Shown here: one piece after another, positions 36,025 to 46,225 of the stretch | How positions within the stretch are numbered: the first letter of the stretch is position 1 | How the letters are laid out: every line of letters starts with the position of its first letter | DNA from: Tieghemostelium lacteum | Taxonomy: Eukaryota; Evosea; Eumycetozoa; Dictyosteliales; Raperosteliaceae | NCBI GenBank assembly: GCA_001606155.1 | Contig: LODT01000037.1 | Coordinates: 1,488,001 to 1,552,000, forward strand | Length of the DNA stretch: 64,000 bases | Reading direction: 5' to 3' | Position numbers and translations under genes: made by a program | Notes under the pieces: model-generated | What the model was told of the DNA's origin: nothing | The model's input: only the letters and a program-made list of their open reading frames with translations | Database searches by the model: none

Positions 36025-36035
36025 GGGTGATACCT
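36025..36035 (+). repeat. Conserved short hairpin motif, copy 3
   Basis: GGGTGATACCT followed by AGCTCTTTCTTT. One arm base differs from copies 1 and 2. Confidence 0.45.
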
Positions 36036-36088
36036 AGCTCTTTCTTTCAGTAAAATCAATAAGTATGAACTCTATCTATGTCATCAAT

Positions 36089-36145
36089 AAATGGAGCTAT
36101 GATTGAGCTAGTCATCTTTCACCCTCATGATAAAATAAATGGTAC
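36089..36145. repeat. Short intergenic repeat, copy 2 (left of block)
   Basis: AATGGAGCTATGATTGAGCT, then CATCTTTCACCCTCATGATA. It directly precedes the degenerate block and matches copy 3 on its other side. Confidence 0.5.
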
Positions 36146-36175
36146 GTAGCATAGGGTGTATGATAATATTTAATT

Positions 36176-36561
36176 GAATTAATACTTTGACCTACCCTAT
36201 TTCCTTCACAACACTTTGAATGAGAGATAATAATATCCAGGATCTATTTCAAAGTCCAGATCTTTGATTGTAATATTGTCTATTTCTTTTACTAGCTTGG
36301 GCTAACGTGATTATTTCTTTGATAATTTATTTAAAAATCAACATAGCTTCTTTGGATCTTGGAACTGCTTGCTTAACATAAACCAATACTTCATCCATCT
36401 ATTTACTATATAATACATCAGCAATAACTGTACAATCACTATTATAAAGTAAAGAATATGGTTCTGAATCATTAACCAGATCATAACGCAAGCTCAATTC
36501 TATAGCTAAGTTCAAATCAAATAGTTGCCTCTAGTTTATCTTGAAATATTTATGTGTATTA
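36176..36561. repeat. Degenerate duplicated block, copy 2
   Basis: Aligns by eye with 25928-26338, with small insertions and deletions throughout. On the minus strand it has short open pieces such as DLVNDSEPYSLLYNSDC, with a related piece (DLVIDYEPNALFYNSDC) in copy 1. That suggests an old coding origin. The source family is not recognised. Confidence 0.5.
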
Positions 36562-36565
36562 GTGA

Positions 36566-36628
36566 AATGGAGCAATGATTGAGCTTGACATCTTTCATTC
36601 TCATGAAAAAATAAATTGTGCCAATCTA
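36566..36628. repeat. Short intergenic repeat, copy 3 (right of block)
   Basis: AATGGAGCAATGATTGAGCT, then CATCTTTCATTCTCATGA. Direct orientation relative to copy 2. Confidence 0.5.
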
Positions 36629-36721
36629 GTAATTTAAATTTTATGAATTTATACTTTGTTGAAAACTGTAAATAAAATAATTACTTTATAAAATTCTAAC
36701 GGAAATCAAAACAATATAGTT

Positions 36722-36965
36722 CAATTTAAACCTTCCTATTATCATCAAAAATATGAAACGATTTACCCTTTTGAAAATTTAATTTAATTTTAGTACTTTC
36801 TAAAAAAAATTTTTAACACTTTTCACCACCTTTTAAACCTTGTTAACACTGTTTTTTATTTAAATGAAATGTGATATGCATATTCCCACACTATGTTTAC
36901 TCTAAGAGTATTATTAATTAAAAAAATTTTTTATTTTCATATTATTCATTGATCATTAACAAAAA
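36722..36965 (+). promoter_or_regulatory. Shared promoter block, PA14 gene D
   Basis: AAACGATTTACCCTTTTGA, CACCACCTTTTAAACC, CACTGTTTTTTATTTAAATG, GTGATATGCATATTCCCACA and TATTCATTGATCATTAAC are shared in order with genes B and C. The ACC-rich and CCCACACTA boxes are the only C-rich parts of an otherwise AT-rich region. Confidence 0.6.
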
Positions 36966-39900
36966 ATGAAATCTAAAAGTTTTGGTTTTCTTTGGATAAT
37001 AGTTTTGATTTTATTATTTTGCAGAGAATCTTATTCCCAATCTGGATCTGGATCTGGATCAGTAACTGGAAATATACCACCATTGACAACAAATAATAAT
37101 TCTCAACCTTTACATCCATCTATTTTTACAAGTATGTTTTAATAATATCATTTTAGTATATAATCAATAGTACACTAACTAATTTAAAATTCTAAATAGG
37201 ACAACCTACCTACTTTATTGATCATCGTAAGGGTGAAGTTGATTTTAATATGGATCCATCTAAAGCTGGAAGGCGTACATTTTATGGCTTTACATCTGAA
37301 GAATTGACACAAGATAATTGTTTCTTACCAACATTGAACATCACAACTCCATTATATAACATCAATACAAATAATTCTGATGAGGTTTGGATTACTGACC
37401 AAAACGTGTATTCTCAAAGATATAGAAAGGAAACTGATGGTGGTATAGGAAAATACATTGAATATCCAATTGAAATTGATTTTATAAAGAGTCCAATTAG
37501 CGTTATATACCTATTTACAATTGATAGTAAAGATTATAATGTATTGGATAATGAAGGTTATGGTAATGAAAATGATGATCACAATTACAATTGGTGTTTT
37601 GTAATGAGAATTTGGTATTGTCCTGCTCCAAGTGGACCTTCAGGTTTATATACAAATGGTACCGGTTTTGAAGCTGCCATCTTTTTGAATAACAAACTTG
37701 TTGGTGACAGTATTGGTCACAGTTCATCTAGATCTCCAATTGATATTAATTGGAATCATTTACCAAAAGATGGTACCAAACACAAACTAGATATCTTCAT
37801 GTGTAATAAAGGTCCATCTGGTGTTTTAAATCAAACTAATGACTTATATCTTGCCATTTGGGGTGATTTAGAGAACTGTAATGGAGGAATAGAGGTTCCT
37901 ATTCCATGTCCAAAAGTTAGCATTACTCCTACCAGTGGGGTTGTACCACCATTGACAACAATTAATAGTTCTCACCCTGTACATCCATCTATTTATACAA
38001 GTATGTTTTAATAATATCATTTTAGTATATAATCAATAGTACACTAACTAATTTAATATTCTAAATAGGACAACCTACCTACTTTATTGATCATAGTAAG
38101 AGTGAAGTTGATTTTAATAAGGATCCATCTAAAGCTGGAGGACTTGCTTTTAAAGGCTTTACATCTGAAGAATTGACACAAGAAAATTGCTTCTTGCCAA
38201 CATTGAACATTACAACTCCATTATATAACGTCAATCCAAATAATAAAGATGAGGTTTGGATTACTGACAAAAACGAGTATTCTCAAAGATATAGAAAGGA
38301 AACTGATGGTGGTATAGGAAAATACTTTGAATATCCAATTGAAATTGATTTTATAAAGAATCCAAGTGGCTATGCTGGTAATGCATACGAATATACAATT
38401 GAAAGTAAAGATTATAATGTAATGGATGTGGAGGGTTTTGGTAACGAAAATGATGACCACAATTACAATTGGTGTTTTGTAATGAGAATTTGGTATTGTC
38501 CTGCTCCAAGTGGTCATTCAGGTTTCTATGCAAATGGTACTGGTTTTGAAGCTGCCATCTTTTTGAATAACAAACTTGTTGGTGACAGTATTGGTCATAG
38601 TCCATCTAGAACTCCATTCGATATTGATTGGAATCATTTACCGAAAAATGGTACCTATTACAAATTAGATATCTTCATGTGTAATAAAGGTCCATCTGGT
38701 GTTTTAAATCAAACTAATAGCTTATATATTGCCATTTGGGGTGATTTAGAGAACTGTAATGGAGGAATAGAGGTGCCTATCCCATGTCCAAAAGTTAGCA
38801 TTACTCCTACCAGTGGAGTTGTACCGCCATTGACAACAAATAATAATTCTCAGTCAGTACCTGTATCTATTTATAAAAGTATGTTTTAATAATATCATTA
38901 TATTAATCATAAGTACACTAACTAATTTAATATTCTAAATAGGACAACCTACCTACTTTATTGATCATAGTAAGAGTGAAGTTGATTTTAATATGGATCC
39001 ATCTAAAGCTGGAGGACTTAATTTTAAAGGTTTTACATCTGAAGAATTGACACAAGAAAATTGCTTCTTACCAACATTGAACATTACAACTCCATTATAT
39101 AACATCAATACAAATAATTCTGATGAGGTTTGGATTACTGACCAAAACGTATATTCTCAAAGATATAGAAATACAACTGATGGTGGTATAGGAAAATACA
39201 TTGAATATCCAATTGAAATTGATTTTATAAAGAATCCAATTGGCTATGCTGGTGTTGTATACGAATATACAATTGAAAGTAAAGATTATAATGTATTGGA
39301 TAATGAAGGTTATGGTAAAGAAAATGATGATCACAATTACAATTGGTGTTTTGTAATGAGAATTTGGTATTGTCCTGCTCCAAGTGGTCATTCAGGTTTA
39401 TATACAAATGGTACTGGTTTTGAAGCAGCCATCTTTTTGAATAACAAACTTGTTGGTGACAGTATTGGTCACAGTTCATCTAGATCTCCAATCGATATTG
39501 ATTGGAATTACTTACCAAAAAATGATATCAAACACAAATTAGATATCTTCATGTGTAATAAAGGTCCATCTGGTATTTTCAATCAAACTAATAACTTACA
39601 TCTCTCCATTTGGGGTGATTTAGAGAACTGTAATGGAGGAATAGAGGTTCCTATTCCATGTCCAAAAGCTACCACTACTCCTACCAGTGGAGTTTTACCA
39701 TTAACTACTACATATAATTCACAAACAGTATTCGGAAAATTATTTACAAGTATGTATAGTTATATTTTACTTCAGATTCTTTATATTTTAATACTCTATT
39801 TGCATATAACTAGGAACTCCAACTGTATTTTATGATCATGAGCAAACATCTGATGGTTTTAATTTGAATGTTTCAAAGAGTGGTGGTTTAACTTTCAGTG

Positions 39901-42530
39901 GTTATTCAGGAAAACAATTGAATGCTGAGAATTGTTTCCTTCCAACATTGATTGTTTCAACACCATTTAGAAATATTAATCCTGGTTTTACAGATGAGGT
40001 TTGGATTTCAAGTGCACAAAATTATTTTAATAGATTCCTTCCATCAGTATCTGGTGGTAGTGGTAGAGAAGTTTACCATAAATTGGAAGAAAGGTTCATT
40101 AAGAATATAGGTAACACAGCTGATGGAAATTACATGTTTACTCTTATGGATACAAACTTTAATCCAATTGATAATGAAGGTTATGGAAATGAAGGTGATG
40201 ATCATAATTATAACTGGTGTTTGGTAATGAGAATTTGGTATTGTCCAGCTCCAAGTGGTCATTCAGGTTTCAATTCTCTCGGTTTTGGTTTTGAAACTGT
40301 GGTATATCTAGATGATGAATTATTGGCCGATTCTATTGGTCATAACCCAGATAGATCAAATATCAATGTAGATTTAAATTATTTACCCAAGGATGGTACT
40401 AAACACAAGATGGATATCTTCATGTGTAATAGAGGATACTCTGGTGTTTTCAATCAAACTTCAAATATTAATCTAAATATATTTGGTGATTTGGATAATT
40501 GTGATGGTGGAGATCTTAAGATTGATTATTGTGTGCCACCCATTTTCACAACCACTGCTACTTCCAGTGGAGTTTTACCATTAACTACTACATATAATTC
40601 ACAAGCAGTATTCGGAAAATTAGCTCCAAGTATGTATAGTTATAGTTTTCTTCAGAGATTCTTTATATTCTAATACTCTATTTGTATATAACCAGGAACT
40701 CCAACTGTATTTTATGATCATGAACAAACATCTGATGGTTTTAATATGAATGTTTCAAAGAGTGGTGGTTTAACTTTCAGTGGTTATTCTGGAAAACAAT
40801 TGAATGCTCAGAATTGTTTCCTTCCAACATTGAGTGTTTCAACACCATTTAGAAATATTAATCCTGGTTTTACAGATGAAGTTTGGATTTCAAGTGCACA
40901 AAATTATTTTAATAGATTCCTTCCATCAATAGTTGGTGGTTCTGGTAGAGAAGTTTACCATAACTTAGAAGAAAGGTTCATTAAGAATATAGGTAACACA
41001 GCTGATGGAAATTACATGTTTACTCTTATGGATACAAACTTTAATCCAATTGATAATGAAGGTTATGGAAATGAAGGTGATGATCATAATTATAATTGGT
41101 GTTTGGTAATGAGAATTTGGTATTGTCCAGCTCCAAGTGGTCATTCAGGTTTCAATTCAATCGGTTTTGGTTTTGAAACTGTGGTATATCTAGATGATGA
41201 ATTATTGGCTGATTCTATTGGTCATAACCCAGATAGATCAAATATCAATGTAGATTTAAATTATTTACCCAAGGATGGTACTAAACACAAGATGGATATC
41301 TTCATGTGTAATAGAGGTTACTCTGGTGTTTTCAACCAAACTTCAAAGATTAATCTAAATATATTTGGTGATTTAGAGAATTGTGATGGTGGAGATCTTA
41401 AGATTGATTATTGTGTACCACCCATTTTCTCCACTACTACAGGTGAGCCTACAATGGAACCTGCTTCAACAACCTATACAAAACCAGAGCTCTTTGGTGG
41501 AATTCACACAAGACAACCAACTTATATCATTGATCATAAAAAATCAGAAACTGATTTCAATTTACAGATTGTTAATGAAGGTGGTTTAGCATTGATAGGG
41601 TTCTCTGCTCTTGCATTGTCTCCTGATAATTGTTTCCTTCCTAAAACCAATAGATCATTACCATTGATGAATATCAATCCTGGTAAAGAAGAGGTTTGGA
41701 TTCAGTCTGAACAATCTTATGCCAAAAGATATAAAAAACCAGTTGATGGAGCTGGTGTGTTTGAGGTACCAATTGAACAGAGATTCACTAGAAACCCAAT
41801 GAATGCACTAGGAGGTGAACATATGTACACTCTAAACTCTAACAACTTTAATCCAATTGATGGAAGAGGTTTTGGAAATGAAGGTGATGATCACAATTAT
41901 AATTGGTGTATGGTTATGAGACTTTGGTATTGTATTCCACCAGGAAATAGTTTTATGGGAGTTTCAAATCTAGCCAACAGATATGAATCAGCCATTTATT
42001 TAGATGGTAAATTAGTTGGTGACCAAATTGGACATAATCCAGAGAGACAACCTGGTGGTACAACATGGGAATTTAACATCCCAAGAGACAAAACCAAACA
42101 CAAGTTGGATATCTTCATGTGTAACAAAGGACCATCTGGAAAATTCAATCAAACTTCTAGAATTAATCTCAATATCTTTGGTGATATGGATAATTGTGAT
42201 GGTGGTATTGAAAAACCATATTGTAGTGATATCCCACCTACACCCACAATCAATATTGATAAGAGCTGTATTTGTGATTCTAATAGTTACTGTGACCAAA
42301 ATAGTCACATGTGTATTCCAAATGAAGAAATACAAGAAGGCTTTGGATGTCCATTCTACGATTGTGCTATGGGATATGAATGTAGAGAATTATCTGATGG
42401 TGAGACTAAATGTGTACCAGAAAACAGATGTATGGATTGTTCAGATATAACCTGTAACTACCCACACCAATGTAAATTGATTCCTCAAAATGATAGCCAA
42501 TGTAAATTCACACCAACATGTTCACTTTAA
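36966..42530 (+). CDS. Secreted fibro-slime/PA14 protein D (six domains)
   Basis: Six exons: 36966-37131, 37200-38000, 38069-38878, 38943-39749, 39814-40629 and 40696-42530, 1744 residues, all introns phase 1. After the signal-peptide exon come three consecutive type I modules (exons 2-4), one type II module (exon 5), and a terminal exon with type II, type III and the Cys-rich tail. The three type I exons are close to one another, as are the two type II modules, which points to recent exon duplication. A small insertion (IPPTPTI) sits before the Cys-rich tail compared with B and C. It belongs to the PSI/PA14 class and is predicted to be secreted. It is the longest of the four and the last in the array. 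Confidence 0.85.
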
Positions 42531-43000
42531 AAATTATCTAACATTTATGATAAATACTGTCAGCTTTAAATTATAACGGTAAAAAAAAAAAATTTTTGTT
42601 AATATCATAATAAATAAAATAAAATTTGAAATTAAAGATTATAACAGTTAACTTTAAAAATAAATCATAAAGATTAATAAAAGCTGTCTAAAATATATAA
42701 TAGTTACAAGAGGTAGATCTTTAATGTATATACCTGTTGAAGATTGTGGTGATTCTAACTATTCTCCTACTTTCAATATTTGCTATAAACTGACGAAGAA
42801 TGGAAGGGAGTTTAATTAAAATAATCATATAGAAATAATTGAAATCAGGGAATTGCAAGGGATAGAACCAATCGAATTCTCAAGTTCACACTTTTCACAC
42901 CCTTAAAAAACCTTATGAATTTTGATTATTATTACACAAATAAAATATTGTAGAGATAGAAATTTAGTTTACTATCATTTAATTTATAGATAAATAGATA
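42531..43000. other. Convergent 3' region, PA14 gene D and FERM gene
   Basis: AT-rich sequence between two converging genes. It has none of the hairpin or duplicated blocks found in the gaps between PA14 genes, and no gene was seen. Confidence 0.5.
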
Positions 43001-46000
43001 TTATACATCAGATAAAATTGAACTTGAGAAAGAGTGACTTCCAACTAATTTTGTTTGAATATAGTCTACATAGTCAGAGAGATACATTGAGATTTCTTCA
43101 GCTTCTGAAGATTGGAAGACTAATCTACCTTGATCATAGTCACCAAAATCCAAAATGAGTAATTGATCGGATTTATGATATGCCCAACGTTTTAGTTGAG
43201 TTAGAGGATACTCAACTAGGAACTTTTTAGTTTTAAATGTCATAAAGAGTATACATTTTCTAGAAAATCCAATTAATAGTGAGGTATTGGTTGGTAAAAG
43301 AATCTGTACAGAATCTTTATAGTTACTTCCAATTCCACTACTGCTACCAGAAGACATACCACTGCCACTTGATCCATTTGTATTTACATTGGTATCTTTC
43401 ATACCCATTCGAGTGACAGTAAAAAATATAGCACCAAATGTCTTTAACGATCTACACAATTGAACATACCGATACTTGGCATAGACTTCTTTTATACCAC
43501 GAAGATTCTGGTGCTCCTTATAGATGAATTTTTCAATTTTTTGAAAACTCACACCCCACAATTCCAAAGAATTTGGTGGTAAAAAGAATTTGAGATCCTG
43601 ACTTTTTAGGAAGCCAGGTTTATGAATATTTGGATTATGATCACCAAAATTAATTTGAAACAAAGTGGCAGCCAATTGAATGGCCTCCTCTTTACTACAT
43701 GTATAAGTATTTGAAATAATTGCATCTTTAGATTGGAAAAACAGTAAATTAAAATACACAGGATCATTATTACAATCATCAGCTGCAGTGTCACTGGTGT
43801 AAAATTTCTTTTTGAATAAGAGTTTACTGTCTGAAAGTACATTCTGACTGTACAATGACTTGTAAGGTTTCAACCATATACCACAGTTATTAAACATAAA
43901 TGTATCATCAATAGTATTCAAATTTAAAAATGATGATGATGGTGATGTTGAGGGTGATAATGAAAGTAAATTACCACTACTACCACTACTATTTAATATA
44001 TATGAATTCATATTATTATTACTATTATTATTACTATTATTATTATTATTATTATTATTACTATTTACATTATTATTACTATTACTATTATTATTTTGTT
44101 GCTGATTAGATTCATTAAATAAAACTTGTAATGAAAATTCCTCTGTATTCTTTATACCCAATTTTTGACCAATTTCCAGAGTAATCTCAGCAACGGTTTT
44201 GGATTCATCTACTATAAAACTTTTTACTTTTTTATCAGAGAATTTAACTACAATTTCCCTCTCTTTTCCAGGTAGTGAGGTTTTTGAAAAGGATTGAATC
44301 ATTTTACTGGACAAATCTGTGAGGACTCTCAGAACTTTGGTAACTTTAGTATCCTTATTGAATTCCTTGTTGGTCAAGATATTATTTTGACCAGTTGTAG
44401 TTTGAAACAGTGGATTAAAATACAGTTTCTTAGGCTCAACATACAATGCTGACTTCTTTATTGCCAATCCATACTGGTTCTTCCAATCTTTATCTCTGGC
44501 ACCAGATAACGAGTCATTAGAATCTGTTGAACATGCTGAAAGTCTACGACGACTGGATATTCTACCAACCTTTAGATAATTCTGGTCCCATTGTTTCTGT
44601 ACACTTGGTTGATTTCTGAGATTGTGATGAATATACGATGATAGAACATGTGAAATTGACTCTGATTCCAGTGAATAGAAATTCTCTTTCTTGTCACTGA
44701 AATCCACTGAAAATATGTTATTTAAAATCTGCCATTTCTTGACATTGGCCAATGAATAGAGGTTAATTGTATTCTTATTATCAGGATCCAGAATCAATAT
44801 CGCCTCTGACGATATACCAAAGAGTAATGGTTGAGATTGTGGCATGGAAGATACCTTAAAAAACGAGTATCCATAGGATTTCAATGATTTTGCCAGTTGG
44901 ATAAAATTCAATTTTGCCTTTTGTTCTGTCATACCAATGAGCTTTTGATACTGAACGAGGATATCTTTCATGATGTTCTTTTGTCCTATGTATTCTAGAG
45001 GGAGGATATCTTTAAGTCGTATCTGATCTAGATCCTTTGGATTCCCAGTATAGTCATTAAAATAGATTTGACATTGCAATGCTGCAAAAAGTACAGCTTC
45101 AACTTGAGTGCATGGATGTGACCCATCAATGATTGCATCTAAACATTGACAAAAGACAAAGTGACTCATCTCTTGATCCATGCTAAAATCTATAATAGTG
45201 TCTTTACTAAAGAAGAACTGTCGCTTTAGTAGGAATATACTGTACAAGGGGTCAATGTTTTGTTCAGGGAGGGTTAAGTCCGAACTCAACCAGATTCCCA
45301 ATGAATCATCTTCGTCGACTTGTCTCTTGAGTGACAATTCTTCAGGGTACTTTAAAGACAACTTTCTTGCAAGATCCTGAGAGATCTCAGAAACTGTTTT
45401 TGATTCATCAATAACAAAAGTCTTTATAGTCTCATCGAGCATTGTACTCTGATGAAGTGGATGAACAACTCTTTCCCAAGGTCCAAAAAACTTGATTTTC
45501 AGTACTGTTTTTGTATTTTTAAATTCTAATATCTCATTGGAATCAATTTCATAGAATGCCAATGTTCTATCTAATTTCAACCACCTAGAATTTCTAAAAC
45601 TACCACTCTGTTGAAATAGACCATAATTCTCAATATTTCCCCATGACGATTGAAAATTAATTAAATCATCATTTTCTTCATAATCTTTAATGATATTATT
45701 AATTATATCATTATTACTTTTGTTATTGTTATTATTATTTGGTGTTGATAATCCAAATGGTATAGGTGTCTGAGGTGATTGTGGTGTCTGTGGTGATTGT
45801 GGTGTCTGAGGTGAATGAGGTGGTGTTAATGGTCCACTTGTTGGTGATCCTGTCGATGTATTTGTAGTTGTAGTAGTTGTTGTTGTTGTAGTTGTTGTTA
45901 CAGTTGTATTTTGAATCCTTTTATTCTTACTAATATATTCCATTTTTTCTTCATTTAATACTCTTTCATAGATTTGGTTTATAATCTTATCTATATTTGA

Positions 46001-46225
46001 ATAAATTGAAAATCTCATTGTAATGATTCTATTTTGTCTAACCAATTTGATCTTTATTGGTTTTGATATAGTCTGCAGTGCCAAATGATTTGGATGTAGT
46101 CTGGTTACCATAAAATTTATCATTTTCTCAATGAGATTTAATGGTATCCGTTGGAGTGATTCATTATTATACTCCATCTTCTCCATTATATTGATAAAAC
46201 ATAGTTCTACCAAAGTTAATACCAT
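43001..46225 (-). CDS. Double FERM-domain protein (talin-like FERM modules)
   Basis: A single exon of 1074 residues. After an N-terminal segment and Thr/Pro/Asn-rich linker (~105-185), a first FERM region spans ~205-560: an F1 with FVIDESKTVSEISQDLARKL, an F2 with EAVLFAALQCQIYFNDY and an F3 with KVSSMPQSQPLLFGISSEAI. A second FERM region spans ~640-1060, again with FIVDESKTVAEITLEIGQKL, KEEAIQLAATLFQINFGDH and an F3 ending QSSEAEEISMYLSDYVDYI. An Asn-rich insert (~710-750) interrupts the second F1. Dictyostelid FrmA-type proteins are known to carry two FERM domains and regulate adhesion turnover; this is a likely relative. No actin-binding I/LWEQ tail is present, so it is not talin. Confidence 0.82.
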   Translation of the reverse strand: MVLTLVELCFINIMEKMEYNNESLQRIPLNLIEKMINFMVTRLHPNHLALQTISKPIKIKLVRQNRIITMRFSIYSNIDKIINQIYERVLNEEKMEYISKNKRIQNTTVTTTTTTTTTTTTNTSTGSPTSGPLTPPHSPQTPQSPQTPQSPQTPIPFGLSTPNNNNNNKSNNDIINNIIKDYEENDDLINFQSSWGNIENYGLFQQSGSFRNSRWLKLDRTLAFYEIDSNEILEFKNTKTVLKIKFFGPWERVVHPLHQSTMLDETIKTFVIDESKTVSEISQDLARKLSLKYPEELSLKRQVDEDDSLGIWLSSDLTLPEQNIDPLYSIFLLKRQFFFSKDTIIDFSMDQEMSHFVFCQCLDAIIDGSHPCTQVEAVLFAALQCQIYFNDYTGNPKDLDQIRLKDILPLEYIGQKNIMKDILVQYQKLIGMTEQKAKLNFIQLAKSLKSYGYSFFKVSSMPQSQPLLFGISSEAILILDPDNKNTINLYSLANVKKWQILNNIFSVDFSDKKENFYSLESESISHVLSSYIHHNLRNQPSVQKQWDQNYLKVGRISSRRRLSACSTDSNDSLSGARDKDWKNQYGLAIKKSALYVEPKKLYFNPLFQTTTGQNNILTNKEFNKDTKVTKVLRVLTDLSSKMIQSFSKTSLPGKEREIVVKFSDKKVKSFIVDESKTVAEITLEIGQKLGIKNTEEFSLQVLFNESNQQQNNNSNSNNNVNSNNNNNNNNSNNNSNNNMNSYILNSSGSSGNLLSLSPSTSPSSSFLNLNTIDDTFMFNNCGIWLKPYKSLYSQNVLSDSKLLFKKKFYTSDTAADDCNNDPVYFNLLFFQSKDAIISNTYTCSKEEAIQLAATLFQINFGDHNPNIHKPGFLKSQDLKFFLPPNSLELWGVSFQKIEKFIYKEHQNLRGIKEVYAKYRYVQLCRSLKTFGAIFFTVTRMGMKDTNVNTNGSSGSGMSSGSSSGIGSNYKDSVQILLPTNTSLLIGFSRKCILFMTFKTKKFLVEYPLTQLKRWAYHKSDQLLILDFGDYDQGRLVFQSSEAEEISMYLSDYVDYIQTKLVGSHSFSSSILSDV

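Larger units (their letters stand above)
35843..36721. other. Intergenic region C-D with duplicated block and flanking repeats
   Basis: No intact gene. In order it holds the hairpin motif (36025-36035), a ~60-base repeat (36089-36145), the second copy of the degenerate block (36176-36561) and another ~60-base repeat (36566-36628). The block is thus bracketed by two direct copies of the short repeat. Confidence 0.5.
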
